DNA from: Acidobacteriota bacterium | GTDB taxonomy: Bacteria > Acidobacteriota > Thermoanaerobaculia > Multivoradales > Multivoraceae | DNA length: 64,000 bases | Direction: 5' to 3' | NCBI GenBank assembly: GCA_028875725.1 | Contig: JAPPCR010000006.1 | Span: forward strand, 1,681,786-1,745,785 | In this document: in pieces, positions 12,578 to 21,835 of the stretch | How the letters are laid out: each line of letters begins with the position of its first letter | How positions within the stretch are numbered: the stretch's first letter is position 1 | Made by a program: the position numbers and the translations under genes | Notes under the pieces: model-generated | What the model saw: only the letters and a program-made list of their open reading frames with translations | Database searches by the model: none | Told to the model about the DNA's origin: nothing

Positions 12578-13816
12578 GTGCGCCGGCGTGCTTTGATGCT
12601 GGGTCTGCTAGTTCTTGGCGGACCGGCCGCTTGGGCGCAGAAGGGCGGAGACCGGACGCCACTCCCCGAGCACTTCCGGCCCGCCGTCGAAGGCGTCGCC
12701 ACCCTGATCTACGACGCCTCGCCCGGTCGCCCGCTGCGCCTGACCGTCGTTCCGGGTCCGGGCGGTCCGGAGCCCGCCACGCTGACCCTGGAGACGACCG
12801 CCGAGGACCTGCAACCTCTCGTCGCGGAGATCCGGGAACTCTCGCTGCTCCGCCCACCGGCTTCGCTCGGTCGGATCGTTCGCCTCGGAGACGAGCTGGG
12901 TGAACTTCTGCTCGCACCGGCCGCCCAGCAACTCGGAAACGTCTCCCGGCTAGGCGTTTCCGCCACCGGACAGCTGAGCGACCTGCCCTTCGGCGCCATC
13001 CGGGCGCCCCGATCGCTCGATCCTCAGGGCCGCTTCCTGGTCGAAACGCGGACTCCGTGCTGGATCGACCCGACCCTGGGCGCCGTCGACCCGGCCTCTC
13101 CGCCGGCAGGCGAACGGCCGGTCGCGCTGGCGATCGCCGACGCCGTCTACCGTCCACCGGCACGTCCGCTCGGCGCCTCGATGAGCGACGGCGGCATCTC
13201 CTGGCGCCGGCACGCCGCGCGCCGCAATCAGGCGAGCACGATCGCCGCCCTGGGCCTGCCGGTGATCTCCCGCTTCGGTCAAGCCGCTTCGCCGGCCCTC
13301 TTCTGGGAGTCCACCGACAGTTACGCCGTCCGGTCTCTGCACGTGGCGGTGGAAGCGAAGATCGACCCCGGAAGCACCAGCGCTTCCGCTCTGCTGCTTT
13401 CCCCGGAACGGTACGACGAGCAAGCCATCGCCGTCACCGCCGGCCAACTGGCATCGCGACTCGAGCTCGAAGGCCCATCGCTGGTCGTCCTCTCCGGCCT
13501 GGACACCGGAGGCCACGGCATCGGCCCCGGACCCTTCATCGAAGCCCTCGGCGCCGCCGGTGCGAGTTCCGTCGTCGCGTCGCTGTGGCCCGTCGTCGAT
13601 GAGTCGGCCACGCACCTGTTCGCCGCGTTCTACAACAGCGTCGCCGACGGAACCCACCCGGCCGCCGCGCTCCGGGAAGCGCAGCTCCGGCTGCTGGCCG
13701 ACCCCCTCGTCTTCGATCAGGGTGAGGGACGGGAACCCGTGGAGTTCGACGCCTCCCATCCGTACTTCTGGGCGGGCTACCGGATCTACCGGGAATCGGC
13801 AGAAGCCTGCGGTTGA
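12578..13816 (+). CDS. Secreted CHAT-fold protein without the catalytic dyad
   Basis: Protein of about 412 aa from a GTG that gives a good signal peptide (M-R-R-R-A-L-M-L-G-L-L-V-L-G-G, cleavage near A-W-A-Q). A TTG at 12560 and an ATG at 12596 are alternatives. The C-terminal half follows the CHAT (caspase-HetF-associated) pattern: L-H-V-A-V-E-A (254-260), V-V-L-S-G-L-D-T-G (303-311), V-V-A-S-L-W-P-V-V-D-E-S-A, then the A-A-L-R-E-A-Q-L helix and H-P-Y-F-W-A. The catalytic His (A-T-H-G) is Glu259 and the catalytic Cys (L-S-A-C-x-T-G) is Leu308, so it is probably not a protease. It follows receptor 1 by about 22 nt, likely in one transcript. Confidence 0.75.
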   Translation: MRRRALMLGLLVLGGPAAWAQKGGDRTPLPEHFRPAVEGVATLIYDASPGRPLRLTVVPGPGGPEPATLTLETTAEDLQPLVAEIRELSLLRPPASLGRIVRLGDELGELLLAPAAQQLGNVSRLGVSATGQLSDLPFGAIRAPRSLDPQGRFLVETRTPCWIDPTLGAVDPASPPAGERPVALAIADAVYRPPARPLGASMSDGGISWRRHAARRNQASTIAALGLPVISRFGQAASPALFWESTDSYAVRSLHVAVEAKIDPGSTSASALLLSPERYDEQAIAVTAGQLASRLELEGPSLVVLSGLDTGGHGIGPGPFIEALGAAGASSVVASLWPVVDESATHLFAAFYNSVADGTHPAAALREAQLRLLADPLVFDQGEGREPVEFDASHPYFWAGYRIYRESAEACG

Positions 13817-13824
13817 GAAGAGCG

Positions 13825-13830
13825 TAGAAT
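13825..13830 (+). promoter_or_regulatory. Candidate -10 box (TAGAAT), 7 nt before the start codon
   Basis: TAGAAT is followed by only seven bases (CCCCACC) before the ATG at 13838. If it is a -10 element, transcription would begin at or next to the ATG, giving a leaderless mRNA. No Shine-Dalgarno sequence is present, which agrees with that. No clear -35 box is seen. Confidence 0.4.
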
Positions 13831-13837
13831 CCCCACC

Positions 13838-14329
13838 ATGACTCGCTGCGCCGACCGTCGCCATCTTCGTGCCACTACCGCCATCCTCCTGCTGGGCGCA
13901 TTGACCTCCTGGAGCTGCGGCAGCTCAGCACCGCCGGCGACGGTGGACCCTGACGATCCCGTCGGCGCGCTCCTCGCGCTGCCAATGGAGCAACTGATCG
14001 CGTACGACGCGGAGATCCAGCTGACCGCGGAGCAGGAAGAGATCAAGCGCGCCGCGCTGACCCCGATTCCCGCCCCCTGCTGCAGCGACCGCTCGGCCTA
14101 CACGTGCTGCTGCCAGTGCAACCTGGGGCGGGCCTGGTGGGGGCTGTCGAAGGTGCTCATCACGGAGCACGGCCAGAGCGCGGCCGAGGTCCAGGCGAAC
14201 GTCGAACGCTGGATCGACAACGTCCGTCCACAGGGTTTCGCGGGCGATTCCTGTTACACGGGCCGCTGCTCGACAGCAGCGAAGCACGATGGCTGTTCGG
14301 GCATGAACCCGAACCGGATCGTGAGCTAG
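13838..14329 (+). CDS. Small cysteine-rich exported protein, unknown function
   Basis: Protein of 163 aa. The N-terminal hydrophobic segment (A-I-L-L-L-G-A-L-T-S-W-S-C) ends in a cysteine and may be a lipoprotein signal, though the box S-W-S-C is imperfect. The mature part has a dense cluster, C-C-x7-C-C-C-x-C (P-C-C-S-D-R-S-A-Y-T-C-C-C-Q-C), then A-W-W-G-L-S-K and a C-terminal C-x4-C-x8-C with a nearby histidine. The pattern suggests metal binding or a disulfide core. I do not recognise a named family. It lies between a CHAT-fold protein and a second TonB receptor, all on one strand. Confidence 0.75.
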   Translation: MTRCADRRHLRATTAILLLGALTSWSCGSSAPPATVDPDDPVGALLALPMEQLIAYDAEIQLTAEQEEIKRAALTPIPAPCCSDRSAYTCCCQCNLGRAWWGLSKVLITEHGQSAAEVQANVERWIDNVRPQGFAGDSCYTGRCSTAAKHDGCSGMNPNRIVS

Positions 14330-14381
14330 TCCGCCACCACAGGCCGGCTTCAAGCCACGGAACCCAAGGGAACCTGAAGGC

Positions 14382-17300
14382 GTGGCCCCGACCTTCACCT
14401 TCTCGAAACGTCGTCCAGGACCGGCTCCAGCGCTCCTGCTCGCGCTGATCGCCTGCCTCTGCCCGGCGGCCAGCCCCGCTCAGGAGACCGACCCCGACCA
14501 CAACGACGAGCCCGAGCACCACAGCGACGACGTCGAGACCTTCAGCCACACGGTCACGGTCACCGGCTCCTGGATCCCGGGAACGCCCGAGGACGCCGCC
14601 CAGCCGGTGTCGGTCCTGTCGCGCGAGGATCTCGAGGCGGAAGGCTCGCCATCGATGCTGGGCGTCATCCGCAACCTGTCGTTCAGTCTCGGCGCCGACC
14701 TCGAGTCCGACCAGTTCGGCGCGCGCACGAACGAGGATCGCTCGACGCTCAACCTGCGCGGCCTTGGACCGAGCCGATCGCTGGTACTGCTCAACGGCGA
14801 CCGCCTGACCTGGTCTCCGGGCGCCATCCCGGACCAGGCGCAACTCATCGTCGATACCAACGTCCTGCCCATGGTCGCGGTCGAGCAGGTCGAGTTCCTG
14901 CGTGACGGCGGCGCCGCGACCTACGGCTCCGATGCGATTGCCGGCGTGATGAACGTGATCACCCGGAGCCACTTCGACGGTCTGTCCTTCGAGGGCAAGC
15001 ACAGCGTGATCGACGGTTCGAACGGAGATGGCGAGGTCGGCATCATCGGCGGCGGACCGTTCGGCGAAGGACGGGGTCACACGGCCAGCTCCCTCGGTCT
15101 CTCGCGGCGGAGCCCGATCCGGCTCCGCGACCGCGACTGGGCCATTCGGCCCTACGCCGACAATCCCCGAGGCGGCTGGTCGGGGACCGGACGGCCCGCG
15201 GTGTTCTACCCGCTCTCGGGCGCACCGGCTGTCCGCGACCCGAACTGCGAGCTCGTCGGCGGCGCGGTCAGCAGCCCCGACAGCCCGCTCTGCCGGGTCC
15301 AATACACGCCGTTCGACAACCTGGTGCAGGACACGCGCCGCGGTCAGTGGTTCACGGAAGCCTCGTGGGACACGGAGGGCGGCTGGCACATCGGCGCGGA
15401 GTTCCTGTTCGCGAAGGGCGACGTGCCTTCGTGGCAGACCTCGCCCGGCTATCCACCGAACAAGGTCGTCGATCTGACACGTTCCGTGCGGGCGAACAAC
15501 CCGGGGCTCGTCGACATGGCCCGGCTCTACCCGGAGCTGTACGGCGCCTACACCTTCTGCGACGCTCCCTACTGCGGCTGGCGGGGGGACGGCGGCGCCC
15601 AGGACGCGGCGGGAATCGACCCGGCCTGGCAGGAAGTGGCGTGGATTCGAGGCAGGATGTTCGGCCAGGAGGGCCCCCTCCGGAGCCACATCCGCGAGTC
15701 CGATACGCAGCGGGTCGCGTTCGACCTCGAAGGGGTGACCCGAGAGACCCTCTGGGCGTTCCGGGCCTCCTGGTCGAGCTCCGTTCGCAGGTTCGAAGAC
15801 GGCGACGCCCTGCACTACCGCGCCCGTCGGGCGCTCGCCGGACTCGGCGGCCTTGCCTGCGAAGAGCAGGTGCCGAACGAGTACGACGCGGGCGGCAACC
15901 TCACTTTCTCCCTGGACACGCTCCGCCGGCATGCGGGCCAGGGCGACTGCCGATACTGGATCCCGTTCTCCAACTCGATCAGCCCCCATCCCCTGGTGCC
16001 GAGTGCCTCGAACGCCGACTACGACCCGGCCTTCGACAACGCCCCGCTCCACGACTACCTGACGACGATCCTCGGCAACCGGGGCGAGACTTCCCTGCTC
16101 GTCCTGGAAGCGGTGGCGAGCGGCCTGCTCGACTGGAGCCTTCCCGGCGGCGCGGCGGAGTACGCGGCCGGCGTGCAGTGGCGCGGCGAGACCTACGAGC
16201 TACGGCCCTACACGCTCGGCGCGCCGACACCGCGGGGCGGCGCCCTGCACGACATCGCGATCTACCCGTGCCCGGGCGGCCCGGAAGTCACGACGTGCGA
16301 GAAACGCGAGGGCGTGTTCGCCTACCTGCCGCCGGCCTTCCCGATCGAGGACGATCGGGGGATCGGCTCCGTGTTCGGCGAGCTCTCGCTGCCGCTCGCC
16401 CCCTCGGTCGAGAGCCAGGTCTCGCTGCGCTTCGAGGACTACGGCGGAGACGTCGGATCGAGCCTCGACCCCAAGCTCGCCCTGCGGTGGCAGGCAACGG
16501 AGACCTGGGCGCTCCGCGGCTCGTTCGGAACGACCTTCCGCGGCCCGACGCTGAACCAGACGATCGATGGCATCGCCGACACGTCGCGCTTCTTCATCGG
16601 TCGCATCGGCACCTTCAAGCCAATCCACATCCACGGCGACCCGACGCTCGACCCGGAGTCGGCCACGACCCTCAACACGGGTCTGGTCCTCGAGCGCGGC
16701 GGCCTCGGCGGCGGCAGCGGCCGGGTCTTCGCCACCGTCGACTACTGGCGCTACGACTTCACCGACCCGCTCGTCATCCAGCCCTTCAACTCCATTCTCG
16801 GCCTTGCCTGCCCGCCCGCGAACCATCCACTGTGCGACCAGACCTCGCCCTGGTTCCACGGGCTGACCATCAGCGGCGGCGTTCCCAGCCTCGAGAACCT
16901 CGACACGCTCGCCGTACGGATCGTCAACGGTCCGGACATCGAGACCGACGGTATCGACTTCCGCGCCGACCTCCAGACCAGCGTGGGTCCGGGACGTCTG
17001 ACCCTGGGCGCCTCGGGCACGACCACCCTGTCCTGGCGCATCGACGGCTGGGAACTCGGCGACCCCTACGACGCGAAGGGAAGGCTGAACTACGACACCT
17101 CCCTCGCCCGGGCGCTCCCGGAGTTCAAGGGCCGCCTCTTCGCCGGCTACACGTTCGGCCCCTTTACCGGCCGCTGGCACCTGAACTACACCGATTCCTA
17201 TGTCCACGACGCCCCCGCCCCCTGGGGCGACAACTACCCCATCGACGCCTTCGCCACCCACGACCTCCACGTCTCCTGGACCATCCCCGGAGACAAAGCG

Positions 17301-17432
17301 ACCCTCTTCGCCTCCATCCTCAACCTCGGCGACCAGGATCCACCCCGCGTCTTCCGCCAGATCAACTACGACCCCTCGACCCACAACCCCCTGGGCCGCG
17401 TCCTCAGCATCGGCATACGGTTGGAGTTGTAG
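14382..17432 (+). CDS. TonB-dependent outer-membrane receptor, copy 2
   Basis: Protein of 1016 aa from a GTG start. Signal peptide (L-L-L-A-L-I-A-C-L-C-P-A-A-S-P-A-Q), a short His/Asp/Glu-rich segment (D-P-D-H-N-D-E-P-E-H-H-S-D-D), the plug, and a barrel ending L-S-I-G-I-R-L-E-L. It matches receptor 1 nearly motif for motif from F-S-H-T-V-T-V-T-G-S-W-I-P-G-T-P-E-D to the C-terminus, cysteine pairs included. At DNA level most visible differences are at third codon positions, which implies an old duplication kept under selection. It ends in Leu rather than Phe. The ligand is unknown. It probably shares a transcript with the genes upstream. Confidence 0.92.
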   Translation: MAPTFTFSKRRPGPAPALLLALIACLCPAASPAQETDPDHNDEPEHHSDDVETFSHTVTVTGSWIPGTPEDAAQPVSVLSREDLEAEGSPSMLGVIRNLSFSLGADLESDQFGARTNEDRSTLNLRGLGPSRSLVLLNGDRLTWSPGAIPDQAQLIVDTNVLPMVAVEQVEFLRDGGAATYGSDAIAGVMNVITRSHFDGLSFEGKHSVIDGSNGDGEVGIIGGGPFGEGRGHTASSLGLSRRSPIRLRDRDWAIRPYADNPRGGWSGTGRPAVFYPLSGAPAVRDPNCELVGGAVSSPDSPLCRVQYTPFDNLVQDTRRGQWFTEASWDTEGGWHIGAEFLFAKGDVPSWQTSPGYPPNKVVDLTRSVRANNPGLVDMARLYPELYGAYTFCDAPYCGWRGDGGAQDAAGIDPAWQEVAWIRGRMFGQEGPLRSHIRESDTQRVAFDLEGVTRETLWAFRASWSSSVRRFEDGDALHYRARRALAGLGGLACEEQVPNEYDAGGNLTFSLDTLRRHAGQGDCRYWIPFSNSISPHPLVPSASNADYDPAFDNAPLHDYLTTILGNRGETSLLVLEAVASGLLDWSLPGGAAEYAAGVQWRGETYELRPYTLGAPTPRGGALHDIAIYPCPGGPEVTTCEKREGVFAYLPPAFPIEDDRGIGSVFGELSLPLAPSVESQVSLRFEDYGGDVGSSLDPKLALRWQATETWALRGSFGTTFRGPTLNQTIDGIADTSRFFIGRIGTFKPIHIHGDPTLDPESATTLNTGLVLERGGLGGGSGRVFATVDYWRYDFTDPLVIQPFNSILGLACPPANHPLCDQTSPWFHGLTISGGVPSLENLDTLAVRIVNGPDIETDGIDFRADLQTSVGPGRLTLGASGTTTLSWRIDGWELGDPYDAKGRLNYDTSLARALPEFKGRLFAGYTFGPFTGRWHLNYTDSYVHDAPAPWGDNYPIDAFATHDLHVSWTIPGDKATLFASILNLGDQDPPRVFRQINYDPSTHNPLGRVLSIGIRLEL

Positions 17433-17488
17433 TCCAGGTCAACGTCCTCCCGGTCCAAGTCGATACGGTTCCGCTCCGCAACCGAGGT

Positions 17489-17544
17489 CGGCCTTCGGCC
17501 GGCGTTACTGCCGCCTTCGGCGGCGAGCCGGCGGGGACGCCGGC
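17489..17544. repeat. Three consecutive GC hairpins
   Basis: CGGCC-TTC-GGCCG (17489-17501), CCGCC-TTC-GGCGG (17511-17523) and GCCGGCG-GGGA-CGCCGGC (17527-17544) are all perfect stems within 56 nt. The first two share the same TTC loop. They begin about 57 nt after the stop of receptor 2. They resemble REP/PU-type intergenic elements or a tandem terminator; a genome-wide copy count would decide. Confidence 0.6.
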
Positions 17545-17597
17545 GCACCCACTGTGTGGCACTCCGAACCTCGTGCCCGACTTGCACCGACGCCCAG

Positions 17598-17766
17598 CCG
17601 GTTCCGGGCCGGAGGAGGGGCCCAGGGGGTCGGAGACAAGCGACTTCCGACACCCTCACAGGAACCGACGCCGCCTTGGAGCGCAGTCGACAACAGCGAG
17701 CCCCTGCTTCCCATCTTCTCCCTGAGGGCGAGCGTCCCCTGGGCCCCTCCTCCGGCCTGGAACCGG
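17598..17766. repeat. Long inverted repeat, 31-nt arms with one mismatch
   Basis: The arm at 17598-17628 (begins CCGGTTCCGGGCCGG) pairs with the arm at 17736-17766 (begins CCCCTGGGCCCCTCC) with 30 of 31 bases complementary and a 107-nt spacer. No open frame resembling a transposase lies between the arms. It could be a very small non-autonomous mobile element or a large stem at the end of both flanking transcripts. Confidence 0.65.
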
Positions 17767-17778
17767 CGGCAGTCGTGC

Positions 17779-18915
17779 TCAGAAGCCGCGCAGGCGGGCG
17801 AAGCGCTGTCGGTGGAAGGCGGCGTCGCCGAAGGCGAACTCGAGCGCCCGGGCCCGCTTCATGAACAGGCCGATGTCGTGCTCGTCCGTCATGCCGATGC
17901 CGCCGTGCATCTGCAGGGCCTCGTTGGTGACCAGGATCAGGGCGTCCGAGCAGCGCGCCTTGGCATTCGAGACCTGGAGTTCGGCGTCGTCGCTGCCCTC
18001 GTCGAGCGCCCGGGCCGCCGCCATGACGGTCGAACGGGACAGCTCGATCTCGATGAACATCTTCGCCGCCCGGTGCTTGAGCGCCTGGAAGGTGCCGATC
18101 AGGACGCCGAACTGGCTGCGGGACTTCAGGTACTCGACCGTCCGCTCGAAGGCCTCCGTCATCAGCCCGAGCATCTCGCCGCAAACCGCCACAGTGGCCC
18201 GGTCTACGGCCCGGCCGAGCGGTTCCAGACCGCCGCCGACGGCCCCCAGGACGGCGCCGGCCGCCACGTGAACGTCGCTCAGCCGCACGATCGCCGAGTT
18301 GCGGGAGTCGACCCGGCCTTGAGCCACCACCTCGATACCGTCCGACTCCGCCGGCACGAGGAAGAGCGTCAGACCGCTGTCGCCGCCTTCGGTCCGGGCT
18401 GCGATCACGAACCCGTCGGCGCCGACACCGCCGACCACCTGGACCTTCTCGCCCGACAGCGACCAACCGCCGCCGTTCGCCTTCGCCCGCGTCTCGACCC
18501 GGTCCAGTCCGTACCTGCTTCCCACCTCGAGCAGGGCCGGCGCGAGACGCTTCTCCCCGTCGATCAAGGGCGGCAGCCACGCGGCCCGCTGCTCCGCAGT
18601 GCCGGCGTCGGCGATCAGCCCGCCGGCGAAAACGACCGCCGACACGAACGGTTCGGGCGCCAGGCCGCGGCCCATCGCCTCCGTGATGAGCACCGTCTCG
18701 GCCAACCCCATGCCGAGGCCGCCGTCCTCCTCGGCCAGGGGAATACCCAGCCAGCCGAGCTCCGCCATCTCGGCCCACACTTCGGGGCTGTAGCCGAGTT
18801 CGCCGCCTTCGTCGCGCAGCTTCCGCTGGCGGTCGACTCCGCCGTGCTTCGAAACGAGCTCGGCCGCGGTCCGGGCCAGCATCTCCTGGGGAGCGGTGAG
18901 GACCAGTGAAGCCAT
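17779..18915 (-). CDS. Acyl-CoA dehydrogenase, short member of a pair
   Basis: Protein of 378 aa with acyl-CoA dehydrogenase architecture: an N-terminal helical domain with L-G-W-L-G-I-P-L-A-E-E-D-G-G-L-G, a beta domain, and a C-terminal helical domain with R-S-Q-F-G-V-L-I-G-T-F-Q-A-L-K-H and Q-M-H-G-G-I-G-M-T-D-E-H-D, the FAD-contacting segment. The chain stops about 30 residues after that segment and has no G-G-T-x-E-I motif, which its partner does have. The ATG overlaps the partner's TGA by one base, so the two are translationally coupled. This is the arrangement of heterotetrameric dehydrogenases of steroid or branched side chains. Confidence 0.9.
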   Translation of the reverse strand: MASLVLTAPQEMLARTAAELVSKHGGVDRQRKLRDEGGELGYSPEVWAEMAELGWLGIPLAEEDGGLGMGLAETVLITEAMGRGLAPEPFVSAVVFAGGLIADAGTAEQRAAWLPPLIDGEKRLAPALLEVGSRYGLDRVETRAKANGGGWSLSGEKVQVVGGVGADGFVIAARTEGGDSGLTLFLVPAESDGIEVVAQGRVDSRNSAIVRLSDVHVAAGAVLGAVGGGLEPLGRAVDRATVAVCGEMLGLMTEAFERTVEYLKSRSQFGVLIGTFQALKHRAAKMFIEIELSRSTVMAAARALDEGSDDAELQVSNAKARCSDALILVTNEALQMHGGIGMTDEHDIGLFMKRARALEFAFGDAAFHRQRFARLRGF

Positions 18916-20102
18916 CAGTCCGGCAACCCCAGCACGCGCTTGGCGATGATGTTCAACTGGATCTCCGACGTCCCGCCCTCGATGCTGTTCGCCCGCGAGC
19001 GAAGCCAGGTGCGGGTCTGGTTGAGTTCGGCCGGCTCGAAGCCCTCGCCTTCCCAGCCCAGCGCCTGGGGGCCCCGGATCGAGAGCATCAGCTCCTCGCG
19101 GCGCATGTTGAGCTCCGTCCCGTAGTACTTGAACATCGAGCTCTCGGGGCCGGGCTTGTGGCCCGCCTCCAGTCCGTCGCCGTGGCGTTTGATCGTCAGC
19201 CCGTAGGACATTGCGTCCATCTCGTGCTGGGTCACCCGCTCCCGGATCGCCGGATCGTCGATCCGGCCGTTCTCGTCGACGCCGACGTAGTCGCGCGCAA
19301 GACCTGGCAGCGAAGCTCTGGCGCCGCCGCGCCCCATGCCGCCGATCGAGGTGCGCTCGTGGCCGAGCAGCGCCTTGGCCACCGTCCAGCCGCTGTTCAC
19401 CTCGCCGATGACCTGGTGCACCGGCGCCCGCACGTTGTGGAAGAAGGTCTCGCAGAACGGCGAAGCGCCGCTGATCAGCCGGATCGGCCTCACTTCCACG
19501 CCGGGCGACTCCATGTCGACCAGGATGAAGGTGATCCCGCGCTGCTTCTTGACGTCCGGATTCGTGCGCACCAGCATGAAGATCCAGTCCGCCTGGTCGG
19601 CGCCGGACGTCCAGATCTTCTGGCCGTTGATCACGTAGAAGTCGCCGTCCCGTACCGCCGATGTGGCGAGCGACGCGAGGTCAGAGCCGGCATTCGGCTC
19701 GGAGTAGCCCTGGCACCAGCGGATCTCGCCGCGCGCGATCTTCGGCAGGTGCTCCGCCCGCTGCGCCTCCGTGCCGTGATCGAGAAGTGTCGGCCCGATC
19801 ATGCTGTAGCCGAAGCCCGTGAGCGGCATCGGCAGCCCCAGGCGCGCGATCTCCTCGTGCAGCACGAGCGCCTCGTCCCGCGAGAGGCCGGCGCCGCCGT
19901 AGTCCTCGGGCCAGGTCGGCACCGAGAATCCCCGATCGGCCGCGGCGAGCAGCCAGTCGCGGCTCTCCGGATAGATGAAGGGCGCCTTGCGGCCGCCGGC
20001 GGCCCAGGCGTTCGGGTCGGAGGCCCTGCCGCGCAGGAACTCCGGCGCGTTCGCCTCCACCCAGGTCCGGGCCTCTTCACGAAATGCGGACAGATCACTC
20101 AT
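18915..20102 (-). CDS. Acyl-CoA dehydrogenase, long member of a pair
   Basis: Protein of 395 aa and first of the pair to be transcribed. It has the N-terminal domain, the FAD/substrate motif W-C-Q-G-Y-S-E-P-N-A-G-S-D-L, the beta-domain V-I-N-G-Q-K-I-W-T-S-G-A, and the C-terminal S-I-E-G-G-T-S-E-I-Q-L-N-I-I-A-K-R-V-L-G. The frame is open further upstream but homology starts at the ATG (M-S-D-L-S-A-F-R-E-E). It faces prfC divergently with a 99-bp gap. It introduces an alpha-beta double bond into an acyl-CoA; chain type unknown. Likely partner of the 378-aa protein. Confidence 0.92.
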   Translation of the reverse strand: MSDLSAFREEARTWVEANAPEFLRGRASDPNAWAAGGRKAPFIYPESRDWLLAAADRGFSVPTWPEDYGGAGLSRDEALVLHEEIARLGLPMPLTGFGYSMIGPTLLDHGTEAQRAEHLPKIARGEIRWCQGYSEPNAGSDLASLATSAVRDGDFYVINGQKIWTSGADQADWIFMLVRTNPDVKKQRGITFILVDMESPGVEVRPIRLISGASPFCETFFHNVRAPVHQVIGEVNSGWTVAKALLGHERTSIGGMGRGGARASLPGLARDYVGVDENGRIDDPAIRERVTQHEMDAMSYGLTIKRHGDGLEAGHKPGPESSMFKYYGTELNMRREELMLSIRGPQALGWEGEGFEPAELNQTRTWLRSRANSIEGGTSEIQLNIIAKRVLGLPD

Positions 20103-20170
20103 GCGTTTACCTCGGGAGACCGGTATCTGGACCTGACGGAACGGCCGCGCATTCTTGCACGGCGCCCGAC

Positions 20171-20178
20171 TATAGACT
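20171..20178 (+). promoter_or_regulatory. Candidate -10 region (TATAGACT) for prfC
   Basis: TATAGACT lies 23 nt before the prfC ATG and stands out as AT-rich in a GC-rich gap. It shares the TAGACT core found just upstream of the genes at 24850 and 44513. No -35 match is visible. Confidence 0.45.
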
Positions 20179-20201
20179 CCCGCGCCGCCAGGGATCCCGC
20201 C

Positions 20202-21794
<1,593 letters not shown>

Positions 21795-21835
21795 CGCGCC
21801 GGCCGCGACTGCCGGGCCCGGGACGTTGCGGTCGA

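Larger units (their letters stand above)
17433..17778. other. Structured non-coding intergenic region (346 bp)
   Basis: The only gap over 300 bp. It lies between receptor 2 (forward) and the short acyl-CoA dehydrogenase (reverse), so both flanking genes end here. I see no convincing gene. It holds three adjacent hairpins (17489-17544), a 31-nt inverted repeat with arms at 17598-17628 and 17736-17766, and a small hairpin between those arms (GTCGGA at 17629-17634 with TCCGAC at 17646-17651). The arrangement suits a bidirectional terminator combined with a repeat element. No poly-T run follows any stem. Confidence 0.6.

Noticed and set aside
12578..13816. CHAT protein as part of a caspase-like immune or type III CRISPR effector system
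   Set aside because: It has a signal peptide, lacks both catalytic residues, and has no gasdermin, Cas7-11 or sensor gene nearby.
9496..17432. Receptor duplication as an assembly artefact
   Set aside because: The copies differ throughout, mostly at silent positions, and have different N-terminal segments and neighbours between them.
17433..17778. Small protein genes in the 346-bp gap
   Set aside because: Open frames there overlap the hairpins, lack ribosome-binding sites and encode Arg/Pro/Gly-rich shadows.
18915..18947. Long acyl-CoA dehydrogenases read as lacking the catalytic Glu because G-G-T replaces the medium-chain E-G-T
   Set aside because: Long-chain and isovaleryl-type enzymes also have G-G-T and take the Glu from another helix, so loss cannot be claimed.
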